Notes: generated from the sequence alone by a model not told the origin. A stretch of DNA of 64,000 nucleotides from Paenibacillus xylaniclasticus (GCF_004001065.1 NZ_BIML01000006.1:266769-330768); one strand, 5' to 3'. Positions 46,536 to 56,038 are shown, numbered from the stretch's first letter. Program-made: numbers and translations.

Positions 46536-46654
46536 CCCGTCATTTCCTCCCCTTATACAAATGGCTCCCGTACATCCGCAGCATATCGATACTCACGCTT
46601 CATCCTTTCCACATTCCCCCCCATTCAACCCAATATGAAAAAGCATCATCGCGC

Positions 46655-46692
46655 CAAAAAGGCACGTCCCTCCCCGATCGGAACGTGCCTTC
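46655..46692 (-). terminator. Terminator of the 1320-aa protein gene
   Basis: On the minus strand AAGGCACGT and ACGTGCCTT arms, then TTTTTGG. Confidence 0.88.
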
Positions 46693-46699
46693 ACAACTT

Positions 46700-49600
46700 T
46701 TAGAATGTCGCCGTAATCGCCCCTAAGTAATTTGCCTTAAAGTTCGACAGCGACGTGCTCATCGTCTTGATTGGATTCGCCCAAGTCCAGTAGTCGAACG
46801 TAATTTTGTCATTCGCCTCATCGACTGTAATCGGGCTTTCGAGCGTAATGACGTGCGTGCCGTCGCCTGGCTGCAGCAGCGCCGTGCGAATCCACAACAC
46901 AATATGATTGTTCGCCGTCTTATTGATCGCTTTAATACCGGTAATACTCCGATCTTCTTTAAAAACAGCGTCGGTATAGAAGCCCGTTTTCTTATACCAT
47001 TCGCACAATTCTTTGGTCGGCGTCTCCATCGCTATATCTTCATCCGGCGCGCCCTCATAATCGAAGAACCAGTTCTCGCTGTCGCGCAACGCCGACATGA
47101 GCATCCAATCGGCCTGAGGCGGCATATTCGGCCATTGGCTGGCAAGTGCATTATAGTCGGCATTACGAAGATCATAATCCGGTGCAACCTTCAAATTGCC
47201 CAGGAATCCAATGCCGCCGCCATAAAGCGCCTTGGCGAACGATTCGAACTTAGCCGGCTCCTTCTGGATGATATGATGATAGAAGCACGCCGCTGTGCAC
47301 AACCCGATTCTACCTTGATTGAACAGGTTAGCGTTGTTTTTCAGCTGCTCGATACGCGTCAGCACCTGCGTCGGATCGAGCTTCGGCCACGCTTTGCGGG
47401 CTTCCAGCGGCGAGCTTGCCGGAGAGTCCCCTGCGCTGCCGTTAATCGCGCCCGATACTTTATCGAGGAATTGGCTGACAACGCCGGACCTCGACTGACT
47501 GTCTCCCCATGTCGCGGCAAGCGCAGCCGGATTCTGCGAATAGCCCGCGCCTCCGCCAGCTGGCGTTCCGCCGGAGCTTGAACCGCCGCCGCTAACTGGG
47601 GCGACGGCGCCCCCGCCTCCGCCGGATGCCCCGCCGCTCGCGGCGCCATTTTGACCCTGCGTCTTATCGAAGTAGTTGATTTTGGCGCCGTCCTGCGAAT
47701 GATTGCTGCCGCCGCTGATTCCTCCGCCGCCTCCGCCTGCAAGACCGCCGGAATAGACGGATGCGGCCGTCTTCGCGAGGCTCGTAATCATCTCGGCTGC
47801 GATGCGCTGACGTTCCGTATTCGCCTTCAATAAATTGTTCATGTTCTCTCCCGCTTGTTGTCCTGCCGTCGCCGCGCCAGCGCTCGTCGCCTGCAGCGCG
47901 GCCTGCGCCAATCCGATCGTTCCTTGAAGGCCGCTCATGTCGCGGAACAGATTGCCGTTCTGAATCGCAGCCAATATCGCCGCCGTTCCGGTCGGATCTG
48001 GAAGTGAGGTTGGCGACGTGATGTTGATAATTGGATTGCTAAGCTGCCCTGGCTTGACGTCCTCCGGCATCGCGCGGCTGCCCGTCTGAATGGCAGCAAT
48101 CTCCATCGCCTGCAGCGGAATCGGCGAGTCCTGCCAGTTCCAGAACCGCGTAATGTCGAGCTTCTCTGCGCTGTTCGAGCGCCCAAGCACCGCTTCGGCG
48201 AACGTGCCGCCCGACGGCAGCGGAATAATATCTTCCTTCGCATGCCCCAGATGAATGCCGTGCTCGTCGAGCCACTTGGCCCACTCTGGATCGTTCACGC
48301 TGTCCGTGTTCATTTTGAATGCGAGGTAGTTGCCGATGTACCGGATCGGGCGCGGCTCTACGACCTGCGAGACGGGGACCATTTTCCCTCCCACTTCTAC
48401 GCCATAACCGGCAAGCAGGAACGCAAGCTGCGTGCTGTCCAGCGACCGGTAAACCGCTTGGCTGTAGTGCATCCGATTCTCGCTTAGATGCTCCTTCAAA
48501 TTCGCGTCGACGCCGCCGAGCTTAATCTGAACGACGGTCGTCTCACCAGCAGCGCCTTTGTACACTTTAAACAACGGCAGCTCGAACGGAAACCGGACGC
48601 CATTGCGGTTAAGCGTCAGCACGACCCGCACGGACAAATCCGCCTCCGGACTGCTGCCGATGACGCCAATCTGGCTCACGTCGCTCATATCGAGCGGATG
48701 CGCCGAATCGACCGTCGTGACCGCCTTGCCGGACAGCGTATGAAATACGGGCGCGAGCGGTGTGCCTCCGGCATTCACAACGACGCCTTCAATCGTCACA
48801 TCGGTCGGCAGATACGTCGATGCGCTGTTCGAGCGAAGAATGGCGCGGTTCAACAGTCTAGATACACGAGCGGAATGCTCGATCGTCCACAGCGCATCAT
48901 TCACCTGCTGGAAAACCGGCAGCGTGTGCGACAAGCTGAACGATGGCATGTTAACGGCCATCGCCGCATTCAGCTGAGCTTGTGCATCTGTGCTGTCGCC
49001 CTTCATCAGCGACAGAGTATTGGCCGACGTCGATGAAGTTGACTGCTGCGTTACAGCAGGCTGAGTTGTCGATCTCGTCGGCTGGGTCGTAGTTGTTGGC
49101 TTCACCGGATAGCCGGTGCGGGAAATCGACGCCTCGCGCAGCAGTACATTAATTCGGTTATTAATATTAATGAAGAACGTATCTTGGTTCGGCACAATCT
49201 CCAGCACATCGAGATTAATAAGCGCCTCGCGTATGGAATAGGTCAGAGCGGCCCGCGACAAAATGCTCCGGAAGCGCCTGACGAGCGCATCCTTATTAAA
49301 ATCAATCAATTCAATCGGGATGAACACGACCTTATCGGCTTTGACAATAGCGGTCTCAACCCGGTACACCTGTACGACCTCGTAATATTGGATCGTCAGC
49401 GCATGCATATGGTTGTAGTTCGCGATCACTCGCGTACTTACCCCTTCATGCTCCGACTGCGACACTTCCTTCACAACCGACGCGCGGCGGCTGCGGCTGC
49501 TATGAGCATGCTGATGCGTCCTGTCGTTTACGTTCTGCAGCATCGTGCTGCCAATTTCACGGTGACCGTATGAGGTGGAGTAGCTTTCCGCCGCTGAGGT

Positions 49601-50659
49601 CGTGGAGGCTGTGCTGCTCGTCTGTCCAGCCGAGCCGCTCGGTCCTCCGAACAAGCCGCCGAGCGGCGCCGACAGCTCTTCGGCAGAGGCAGTTGCTTTT
49701 GCACTCGAGGTACTCGTCGCATTCGTTTCGGAGAACCCGCTCTGCGCCTCGCGAGCAACCGCCTCCGTCACCTCGCTGATCGACCGGTTATGCGTCGTAT
49801 CATTCGTCAGATCGTCAACCTCGCTAATGGTCTCCGTCTCGCCGGCCCGGCTTCTGCGCGACCAATCGATGACGGCAATCCGCGTGCTTTCGCCCGGTGC
49901 CAGCGCCGTGCTGTGCAGCAGCTGACCGAGTGTAACCCCTTGTGCGTACCAGGATTGATTGAAGGTCAGCAGGGCGCCGAAGGCAATTTTTTTGAACCCT
50001 GCATCGCCTGCCGCCAGCGCACCGATATCAATCGGCTTGAAGCTGGGACTAGCGATGTCGATCAGCTTTTCATTATCGTCATGAATTTGATCCATCAGAA
50101 GCGTCGTATATTGTACACGCTCGGTCGGATATTCCCCGGTCTTCGGAAGCAGATCGGCTGGACGCTCGGGGTCGTAGTTCGGAGCATTCTCCGGAAAATA
50201 GACGACATTCAGCAGCCTCAATGCCGCCCGGTAAGGTGGATACAGCGCGAAATCCCGGATCGTCGACACATCCAGCACCTGCTGCAGCCCAGCTGCTTCG
50301 CTCTCCGGGACGCCTTGCAGCGCACTGATCGGGAGGAACTGCAGCTCGTTCACTTTCACACCAGCTGCTACCGATTCCCGTACGAGATCAGCTGTCGGCG
50401 TTCCATGCTGACTCAGCGCGGAATGAATATCCGAAGCCGCATTCAGCAGCTTCGACGCGGCATCGAATACGCTCGACGTCGCCAGATCGAACAGCGTGTT
50501 GATTTCAAGCAGCTTCAGCGCGTCCGCCGCCTTCTGGCTCACACCAAGCAGCACATGCGGTGACAATCGCAGCAGTTCTCGAATCGGAAGATTGCGGTAC
50601 TCCGTGCGGACCCATTCAAGCAGCTCATCGGATGCGTTCTGATTGATAATCGAAACCAT
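46700..50659 (-). CDS. Very large multidomain protein with cysteine-peptidase-like C-terminus
   Basis: 1319 residues from ATG 50659 (AAGGAGG 7 bases upstream). Residues 15-140 hold two related helical units, each with L-(S/P)-x-x-x-L-x-G-V-(S/P)-x-x-x-A (LSPHVLLGVSQKAADAL, LPISALQGVPESEAAGL), resembling helix-hairpin-helix. Residues 210-700 form a large core (ALLTFNQSWYAQGVTLGQLLHSTALAPGESTRIAVIDW) interrupted by Ser/Thr/Ala-rich linkers. A Gly-rich hinge spans about 965-1060. The C-terminal 200 residues have GLCTAACFYHHI (Cys near 1120), THVITLESP (His near 1269) and DYWTWANP, fitting a papain-like Cys-His-Asn/Asp site. No signal peptide. It could be a delivered effector, but no linkage to the eCIS is shown. 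Confidence 0.65.
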   Translation of the reverse strand: MVSIINQNASDELLEWVRTEYRNLPIRELLRLSPHVLLGVSQKAADALKLLEINTLFDLATSSVFDAASKLLNAASDIHSALSQHGTPTADLVRESVAAGVKVNELQFLPISALQGVPESEAAGLQQVLDVSTIRDFALYPPYRAALRLLNVVYFPENAPNYDPERPADLLPKTGEYPTERVQYTTLLMDQIHDDNEKLIDIASPSFKPIDIGALAAGDAGFKKIAFGALLTFNQSWYAQGVTLGQLLHSTALAPGESTRIAVIDWSRRSRAGETETISEVDDLTNDTTHNRSISEVTEAVAREAQSGFSETNATSTSSAKATASAEELSAPLGGLFGGPSGSAGQTSSTASTTSAAESYSTSYGHREIGSTMLQNVNDRTHQHAHSSRSRRASVVKEVSQSEHEGVSTRVIANYNHMHALTIQYYEVVQVYRVETAIVKADKVVFIPIELIDFNKDALVRRFRSILSRAALTYSIREALINLDVLEIVPNQDTFFININNRINVLLREASISRTGYPVKPTTTTQPTRSTTQPAVTQQSTSSTSANTLSLMKGDSTDAQAQLNAAMAVNMPSFSLSHTLPVFQQVNDALWTIEHSARVSRLLNRAILRSNSASTYLPTDVTIEGVVVNAGGTPLAPVFHTLSGKAVTTVDSAHPLDMSDVSQIGVIGSSPEADLSVRVVLTLNRNGVRFPFELPLFKVYKGAAGETTVVQIKLGGVDANLKEHLSENRMHYSQAVYRSLDSTQLAFLLAGYGVEVGGKMVPVSQVVEPRPIRYIGNYLAFKMNTDSVNDPEWAKWLDEHGIHLGHAKEDIIPLPSGGTFAEAVLGRSNSAEKLDITRFWNWQDSPIPLQAMEIAAIQTGSRAMPEDVKPGQLSNPIINITSPTSLPDPTGTAAILAAIQNGNLFRDMSGLQGTIGLAQAALQATSAGAATAGQQAGENMNNLLKANTERQRIAAEMITSLAKTAASVYSGGLAGGGGGGISGGSNHSQDGAKINYFDKTQGQNGAASGGASGGGGGAVAPVSGGGSSSGGTPAGGGAGYSQNPAALAATWGDSQSRSGVVSQFLDKVSGAINGSAGDSPASSPLEARKAWPKLDPTQVLTRIEQLKNNANLFNQGRIGLCTAACFYHHIIQKEPAKFESFAKALYGGGIGFLGNLKVAPDYDLRNADYNALASQWPNMPPQADWMLMSALRDSENWFFDYEGAPDEDIAMETPTKELCEWYKKTGFYTDAVFKEDRSITGIKAINKTANNHIVLWIRTALLQPGDGTHVITLESPITVDEANDKITFDYWTWANPIKTMSTSLSNFKANYLGAITATF

Positions 50660-50871
50660 GACACCCTCCTTAAATGATGAATAAAGCACTGCCGAGTCCG
50701 CAGTCCTACACGCATTCTCCGCAATGCGTTACGTATTTTGTATCATAGCGCTTACAAAGCAACAAGCTACGTTCGACACAATTCACCCTAACATCTCTGC
50801 CTGTTCTCAAGGTCTATCGACCCATATCTTTGGTTTCGTTTCTACATTCTTACATATGAAAACAACAGAAT

Positions 50872-50900
50872 AGGCTGTCCCCTGTTACAAGGAACAGCCT
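50872..50900 (-). terminator. Terminator after the DJ-1/PfpI gene
   Basis: AGGCTGT (50872-50878) with ACAGCCT (50894-50900), an imperfect inner stem and T-rich downstream sequence. Confidence 0.65.
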
Positions 50901-50944
50901 TACGATGTTATAGATTTTCGCTAAATGTTACCTATTGCAGCTAT

Positions 50945-51526
50945 TCAATCGGTTGCTGCTCCCGGGCGATAATACGGATATTCCATCCGCTGCTGCACCT
51001 GCCTTGCAACGTCTGCTCCCGCCACCGATTCAATGAAGTAAAGCCCCAGATCGATCGAGGCCGACACACCGCCGCCCGTAAAGACATTGCCGTCCCGCAC
51101 ATAACGCTCCCGCACGACCTCGGCACAGTATGGCTCAAGCAGCTCGTAAGCTTTCGAATTCGTCGTCGCCCTTCGTCCTTCCAGCAGCCCGGCTGCTCCA
51201 AGCAGCAAAGCTCCCGTACAGGCCGATACATGGTACTCGGCATTGCGCGCCGTACGAATCCACTCGATGAACGGCTCGTCGAAGCGGAGCTGTCTCGTTA
51301 CGAATCCGCCTGGAACGAATACGAGGTCGAACTGCGATAGATCCGGCTTCACTTGATGCGCCTTGATCGTCATCCCCCGGTCATCCGTCACCTGCTCGCT
51401 CACCGCGCACATTTGCCAAGATAGGTTGTCATCCACGCCTAGAACGCCGAGCCATGTTACAACCTCATAGAATCCGACAAAATCCAGAGAAGTCAAACCG
51501 TCAAACATTACGAACACCATTTTCAT
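50945..51526 (-). CDS. DJ-1/PfpI-family protein
   Basis: 193 residues. MKMVFVMFDGLTSLDFVGFYEVV at the start, DLVFVPGGFVTRQL, and the nucleophile elbow VSACTGALLLGAAGLLEGRRATT with Cys near 103, then YVRDGNVFTGGGVSASIDLGLY. This is the isonitrile hydratase/ThiJ-like branch without the AraC HTH. Function within the family varies (glyoxalase, hydratase); cannot assign. Confidence 0.88.
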   Translation of the reverse strand: MKMVFVMFDGLTSLDFVGFYEVVTWLGVLGVDDNLSWQMCAVSEQVTDDRGMTIKAHQVKPDLSQFDLVFVPGGFVTRQLRFDEPFIEWIRTARNAEYHVSACTGALLLGAAGLLEGRRATTNSKAYELLEPYCAEVVRERYVRDGNVFTGGGVSASIDLGLYFIESVAGADVARQVQQRMEYPYYRPGAATD

Positions 51527-51835
51527 TACGCTTCACCATACCCTCTCCTAATTATGATGAAAACAAAAAAAAGCATCCGATCGTGTATGATCGCATACTT
51601 TGCCCAGGCGTACGGCGAATATCGATGTGCTCCCTCATGGTTATCCATGTTTACGCCAGTAACACACCGTTTAGTTCTAAACTCACTATATAGCGATTAA
51701 TGGAAATTTACAACACCTAAATTACAATTTTTAAACAATTATCCATTGCGCGAGTAGACGATTGTAACATTGTCATCCACACAGCAAGCCTCCGTCCTCT
51801 GTCAAACGGATGGAGGCTTCTATGACCCGGCACTA
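51527..51835. other. Intergenic region with a hairpin
   Basis: About 309 bases with the pfpI-like promoter. AAGCCTCC and GGAGGCTT arms at 51786-51820 form a hairpin after the APH gene; it has no long U tract. Nothing else recognisable. Confidence 0.5.
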
Positions 51836-52642
51836 CTACGCTAGCTCCAGCTGCTTCAGCCTGCTGTCGATCATGTGAAGCAGCCACTGACGTTCGCCGG
51901 GAATATTCTCTCTAAGTCTCGCTGCCGCAACCGGCAATATCCAACACTCCAGCTGCTCCTCACTAGTTCCGGTCAACCGAAAATATTCCTCCAAATAAGT
52001 ACGGTTCAGCTTCTCCTTCAACTGCCTAAGCATCTCAGCCGGAATATCCGTCGGATTATATGGCGTCTGAATCATAAGTGACGTTCGGGTGACATCTCCC
52101 ATCGGATCGCCGATGTTGGCATCGACCCAATCGATCGCGTACGACCGATCCTCCGTCATCAGAATGTTGTCGGGATGAAAATCGCCATGGCATATCGAGT
52201 CGCCTCCCGGCAGGCTGAGCAAATAGCGGCATATCCGCTCGGTCCGCTCCCCGAGCACCGATTGCGACTGGCAGATGAAATTCTTAAGTCGTTCCTTCTG
52301 CCTGGGAAGCTGCGTCGTCCTGCACTGGTGAATGCTGCTGTGCAGCCGGGCCATTGCCCCCGCATATTCCTCAATCCTCTGTGGGGAAGCCTCGATCAGC
52401 TTCAGGAGAGAGACGCCTATAATTTTCTCATAGACCAGCCCTCTTCTGCCCTCAACCTCTACATATTCCAATGCAGCCGGGGCATGCACTCCCGCTTCCT
52501 GGATCGCTTGATTTATGCTTGCTTCCTGATGAATCCAATCCGTCTGGAACCAATCGTTATACAGCTTCACAACGCGGCGGCCTTCTCCCCATTCGTAGAC
52601 GTCCGCTGTCATTCCTTTGCCGATTAATGCGCCTTTGCTCAA
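51836..52642 (-). CDS. Aminoglycoside phosphotransferase-family kinase
   Basis: 268 residues from a TTG at 52642 (AGAGG upstream). MTADVYEWGEGRRVVKLYND is the ATP-binding loop, GDSICHGDFHPDNILMT the catalytic Brenner motif with Asp and SYAIDWVDANIGDPMGDVTRTSLM the DFG-like metal site. The APH/choline kinase superfamily contains antibiotic kinases and sugar or choline kinases; substrate unknown. Confidence 0.9.
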   Translation of the reverse strand: MSKGALIGKGMTADVYEWGEGRRVVKLYNDWFQTDWIHQEASINQAIQEAGVHAPAALEYVEVEGRRGLVYEKIIGVSLLKLIEASPQRIEEYAGAMARLHSSIHQCRTTQLPRQKERLKNFICQSQSVLGERTERICRYLLSLPGGDSICHGDFHPDNILMTEDRSYAIDWVDANIGDPMGDVTRTSLMIQTPYNPTDIPAEMLRQLKEKLNRTYLEEYFRLTGTSEEQLECWILPVAAARLRENIPGERQWLLHMIDSRLKQLELA

Positions 52643-52672
52643 TACAGCACCTCTCTATTGCAGGCTCTTTTA

Positions 52673-53386
52673 TTAACCTAGTATAAATTGGAAATAAACA
52701 CCTAGCAATAGCAGCGCACAGCCAACTGCCGCAACAAATACACTCGACCTCAAGAGCGACTTCGCCGCTAACCGGACCCCGATAAAATTAATGGCGCTGT
52801 GTACCGGGATCAGAGCAACGACTGTCCATGGTTCGTACGCGACGATCAAAGTCGCGCCGATATGGATGGCAGATGCCCATATTCTCTCCAGTACGCCCCA
52901 TAGCGGGCTGCTCTGAATATTGCCGCTAGCCTCCAGCATTTGCTTCGCCTGCATCGCTTTCTCGTCCGTGCGATTGGCCAGCGATCTGATCGCCACAATA
53001 TTAATCAATACGAACAGCACTTCAACCGCTGCCCACCCTTGACCGACCGAGAGCGCCCAGGTTGGGCCGAAAGAAGTGAGCGCGAGCAGCACAAGACGCA
53101 CCGATTCCTCGGTTACACCGGAGCTGGCGACCATGATCGTCTTGGCCCGCTCCTGCGGCATGTTCATCACCAGCGCGCTAATCGGTCCACGCAGGAACAG
53201 AGCTATCACCCAGCCCAGCGCTCCTAGACCGTATGCCCCCCACTCCACCTCGTATCCGGCTATCCAGAATGAGACAGCGAATAATACAGGCACTGCGATA
53301 TACAGCGGGAAGCTGAGTATCGCCTTACGGGATGCGTTCGCAAGCTTGTCATCAAAATGCTCGTTCCGTTCAATCGCCGTGCTCAT
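52673..53386 (-). CDS. YhfC-like/CPBP-type polytopic membrane protein
   Basis: 237 residues from ATG 53386 (GGAG 9 bases upstream). About seven hydrophobic segments. The pattern GVTEESVRLVLLAL, RIWASAIHIGATLIV and PVHSAINFIGVRL resembles the E-E-x-x-R and His motifs of YhfC/CPBP-type intramembrane peptidases, though here the first is T-E-E-S-V-R. It overlaps the upstream regulator gene by 17 bp. The protease role is uncertain. Confidence 0.65.
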   Translation of the reverse strand: MSTAIERNEHFDDKLANASRKAILSFPLYIAVPVLFAVSFWIAGYEVEWGAYGLGALGWVIALFLRGPISALVMNMPQERAKTIMVASSGVTEESVRLVLLALTSFGPTWALSVGQGWAAVEVLFVLINIVAIRSLANRTDEKAMQAKQMLEASGNIQSSPLWGVLERIWASAIHIGATLIVAYEPWTVVALIPVHSAINFIGVRLAAKSLLRSSVFVAAVGCALLLLGVYFQFILG

Positions 53387-53963
53387 CGTTTCCATCTCCT
53401 TCATGGTCATGTTGATTGGTCTGTGTCGTTCCACTACGGGCTTCCGGAATGACGACCGTGGAAATCATCCGCAGCCTTCTGCCATCTGACGGGCCGTTGT
53501 CTGCATACTGCTTCATTCGTTCCCGCTGCTCCGTCAGCAGCCCAATGTATTCTTCGTCCGTCAAATACAGCTCGACCTTACGGAACGAGATGCCATCCTC
53601 CTTCAAGTTGTACTTCTCCTGATTGACATAAGCACCGAAATCCCCAAGTAATGATGCAACAAACTTCAGAAACAGCTCCATATGCTTGGCGGAGGACGCT
53701 TCCGTCACATCATCCGGCGTCAGTTCGGCTGCGTTGGCAGCCAGCGCATATACCTTCTCTTTCGTCCCTCGAACTCGACGCTCCTCAACGACATGAATGA
53801 GTCCCGCCTTCAGCAGCGTGTTCAAGTGCCGGTACAGCGTCGCCTGCGGAACGCTGGGCAGCCGTTCTGCCAGCTGCAGCGTCGTCCGATTGTCCGACAG
53901 CAGCGCCTGAATGATTCGCATCCGAATCGGATTCAGAATAAGATCGGCTTGTGATTGTTCCAT
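53370..53963 (-). CDS. ArsR-like winged-helix regulator
   Basis: 197 residues. LNPIRMRIIQALLSDNRTTLQLAERLPSVPQATLYRHLNTLLKAGLIHVVEERRVRGTKEKVYAL is a winged HTH of the ArsR/HTH_20 group, followed by a helical effector domain of about 110 residues (FLKFVASLLGDFGAYVNQ, YLTDEEYIGLLTEQRERMKQ). The C-terminus has a charged tail with His/Asp/Glu. It is co-transcribed with the membrane protein downstream, whose gene overlaps its end. A palindrome lies directly upstream of its start. Confidence 0.9.
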   Translation of the reverse strand: MEQSQADLILNPIRMRIIQALLSDNRTTLQLAERLPSVPQATLYRHLNTLLKAGLIHVVEERRVRGTKEKVYALAANAAELTPDDVTEASSAKHMELFLKFVASLLGDFGAYVNQEKYNLKEDGISFRKVELYLTDEEYIGLLTEQRERMKQYADNGPSDGRRLRMISTVVIPEARSGTTQTNQHDHEGDGNDEHGD

Positions 53964-53988
53964 GATTAACTCCTTTATTTCTATTGTT

Positions 53989-54012
53989 ATCGTTATTGAT
54001 AATGATAACGAT
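53989..54012. promoter_or_regulatory. Fur-box-like inverted repeat
   Basis: ATCGTTAT (53989-53996) and ATAACGAT (54005-54012) flank a central TGATAATG, about 26 bp before the regulator's ATG. It resembles Fur-family boxes (GATAATGATAATCATTATC), but it could also be the autoregulatory site of the winged-helix protein. Confidence 0.55.
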
Positions 54013-54036
54013 TGTGTTGAAGGAAGTCAAGGGTTC

Positions 54037-54579
54037 TTATAGCTGAGAAATATACGGACCAGGAACGTAATCCGCTAACCAAACAACATCGTTTCCTCGG
54101 TAAAATCTTATGCCACTTTCATTTGAAGCCTTCTCCGCCTGAATCACTAACAGAGCAGGCATTGAATCTTTACGTTTTCCCACCAATTTAGCCGTATCCA
54201 GATCAGCGGACAAATGAACATATTGCCTTGCCATTGGTCGAAGCCCATCTAATAAAATGTGTTCCACAAGATGTCTCGCCGTGCCATGATAAAGTATTGA
54301 GGGAGGAGTATCCACGTCCTTCCGTATTTTTTGAGGAACAGAGTGACCATATAATGCTCTTATCTTGCCATTCATCATCTCATGCCGCTTTTTATCCGAC
54401 ACCTTAATCATCATGCTTAAATCATGCTCGTTCACAAGCTTCCACTGATTGTCAAAGCGTAATGCCTGTAACAACTGTTCTACGTCTACCCAACCTTCAT
54501 GATCTAGCTCTAACTCGTACTCCCAAGGAGCATGCCTTAAGGCATAAGAGACCTCTTTACTAAGCTTAGAATAGTCCAT
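54037..54579 (-). CDS. kptA: RNA 2'-phosphotransferase
   Basis: 180 residues, KptA/Tpt1 family. YSKLSKEVSYALRHAPWEYELELDHEGWVDVEQLLQALR, IRALYGHSVP, PSILYHGTARHLVEHILLDGLRPMARQYVHLSADLDTAKLVGKRKD carries the conserved Arg-His-Arg region and the NAD-binding part. Transfers the 2'-phosphate of RNA to NAD; its bacterial role is unclear. Not linked in operon with the toxin genes upstream. Confidence 0.95.
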   Translation of the reverse strand: MDYSKLSKEVSYALRHAPWEYELELDHEGWVDVEQLLQALRFDNQWKLVNEHDLSMMIKVSDKKRHEMMNGKIRALYGHSVPQKIRKDVDTPPSILYHGTARHLVEHILLDGLRPMARQYVHLSADLDTAKLVGKRKDSMPALLVIQAEKASNESGIRFYRGNDVVWLADYVPGPYISQL

Positions 54580-54635
54580 AGTTAGCCTTCTTTCTTAATA
54601 GAATGCCTTGAGGATTCTCAAGGTCTTAAGAACTT

Positions 54636-54992
54636 TCACTTTTCAGTTGGCTTTTTATTCATGTATTCATCGTATGCTTCTTGTATCTTTTCTTTGCAGA
54701 CCTCTTTCCAAAGTCTCTTAAGCTCATTAACTTTGCTCTTAGCATAAACTTCTGGCTCCATCTCCCCACCAAAACCTATCCAAGAATCATCTTTTACATT
54801 TCCGTTTTCACCCGAATAGGCTATTTCATGCGGAGCAGGAGTATGCCCAACATACGAGCAATCGTTTTTCAAACAATGATAGCCAGGATTTTTAACTCCA
54901 TATGTGCAGTACTCAGGAACAATCCCAACTTTTAGACCCTCATCCAAACCATTCAAACAATGTACTTCAACGATAACATGCGTAAATGGCAC
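54636..54992 (-). CDS. Hypothetical 118-aa protein with Cys/His cluster
   Basis: GTG start at 54992 with AGGAGA upstream. EYCTYGVKNPGYHCLKNDCSYVGHTPAPH contains four Cys/His-rich positions that may bind metal; a charged helix follows (VNELKRLWKEVCKEKIQEAYDEYM). No family recognised. Codon use is more AT-rich than the chromosomal genes to its left, like the toxin locus on its right, so it may be another immunity or cargo gene of that island. Confidence 0.5.
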   Translation of the reverse strand: MPFTHVIVEVHCLNGLDEGLKVGIVPEYCTYGVKNPGYHCLKNDCSYVGHTPAPHEIAYSGENGNVKDDSWIGFGGEMEPEVYAKSKVNELKRLWKEVCKEKIQEAYDEYMNKKPTEK

Positions 54993-55224
54993 AACAATCT
55001 CCTCTCCTTCTTGGTTAACTCTGATGTTTCAAATCAATCTCTGTAATAATAACTTTATCATCTTTGTAATCATTTGTTCCAATTCTCCATTAAAGAATTA
55101 TTCGTTAAACCAGTGCAAAGAACTGAACGAATCATCTACTTTATCCAAAAGAATAGTATTTGGATTCGGTATCCAGCTTGTTCGACTCATGCAGGTGACC
55201 CTTACGCTCTATAAACTTTTTTAT

Positions 55225-55413
55225 TTACAATAAATTTCGTGGCAGGTCAATTTCTTCTCTTTGTTTTAGAGTAAACCAAACTGCATAAGGAATGCCGGAG
55301 TTATCAAAGTCGTCCTTAAGAATACCATAGATTTCCTTTAATCCGAAATTTCCTGCTCCCATACTCGGTTTTCTGTGTCCAATTTTAAATCTAACATCAG
55401 GATGATCAAACGG
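55225..55413 (-). pseudogene. Remnant of an unrecognised gene
   Basis: A frame of about 60 codons without a start codon, preceded by TAA, encodes DHPDVRFKIGHRKPSMGAGN and FGLKEIYGILKDDFDNSG, ending PRNLL. Its composition is protein-like, so it looks like the 3' end of a truncated gene. No ribosome binding site is nearby. The stretch 55000-55225 after it holds nothing that I can recognise. Confidence 0.45.
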
Positions 55414-55477
55414 GGGTTATAAGGTTTCCATCTCAGTGGGGCGTGCCGCCCGATTCATTTGGTACTGGATGGCATAG

Positions 55478-55508
55478 AAAAAGCCTTGGAGTATCGAAAC
55501 TCCAAGGC
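55478..55508 (-). terminator. Terminator after the SUKH region
   Basis: GCCTTGGAGT (55483-55492) pairs with ACTCCAAGGC (55499-55508); the minus strand continues TTTTTC. It ends the toxin-immunity unit. Confidence 0.82.
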
Positions 55509-55515
55509 TAGATGA

Positions 55516-55688
55516 AATAATACTACGACGATATTATTTTCTTCAGTTCTAAAACAGCATCACTCATAATCCATTGTTTTTCAACAATTAGCTTGATGAC
55601 CCTTTACGACACATTAAGAATGAAACTGCTTAATGCATGACTATCAACGTTAATAGAATAGATTACTTCCTCACCATAAGCTTCTTCC
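55516..55688 (-). pseudogene. Decayed small ORF after the immunity gene
   Basis: The minus strand encodes EEAYGEEVIYSINVDSHALSS then, after one in-frame TAA, IVEKQWIMSDAVLELKKIISS. It looks like a broken second small gene of the cassette. Nothing in it identifies a family. Confidence 0.35.
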
Positions 55689-56036
55689 TTAATCAAATTC
55701 AATCATTTCATCCACAGCATCTCGAAACCAATCCCAGAAATCGGCATACTCTTTTCTTTGCTCGTAACCAGAGGAAGCAAAATCATGGATGACTTGTACT
55801 CTTTGCCCTTTTAACGGTTCAAAACAAGCCAAATCATCGTTATCTAACTTTCTCGCAAATGGAATTAGTTCTCTTGAAGGGTATCGCTTCCTTAATCCCT
55901 CTATTCTTGAAACAACCTGGTCGCAGTCCATCATACGCCAAGGGTCAAGATTAACCAGATTTAGCCTGACTACTTTCAAAAGAGATTCCGGATAATTGAA
56001 ATCATATGGTGATTTTGAAAGAGATTTAAAATCCAT
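55689..56036 (-). CDS. SUKH/SMI1-type immunity protein
   Basis: 115 residues. VVSRIEGLRKRYPSRELIPFARKLDNDDLACFEP and VIHDFASSGYEQRKEYADFWDWFRDAVDEM fit the SMI1/KNR4 (SUKH) fold common among immunity proteins of polymorphic toxins. It starts 2 bp after the stop of the toxin module remnant and is intact although the toxin frame is broken. It should neutralise that toxin or a relative. Confidence 0.75.
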   Translation of the reverse strand: MDFKSLSKSPYDFNYPESLLKVVRLNLVNLDPWRMMDCDQVVSRIEGLRKRYPSRELIPFARKLDNDDLACFEPLKGQRVQVIHDFASSGYEQRKEYADFWDWFRDAVDEMIEFD

Positions 56037-56038
56037 AT

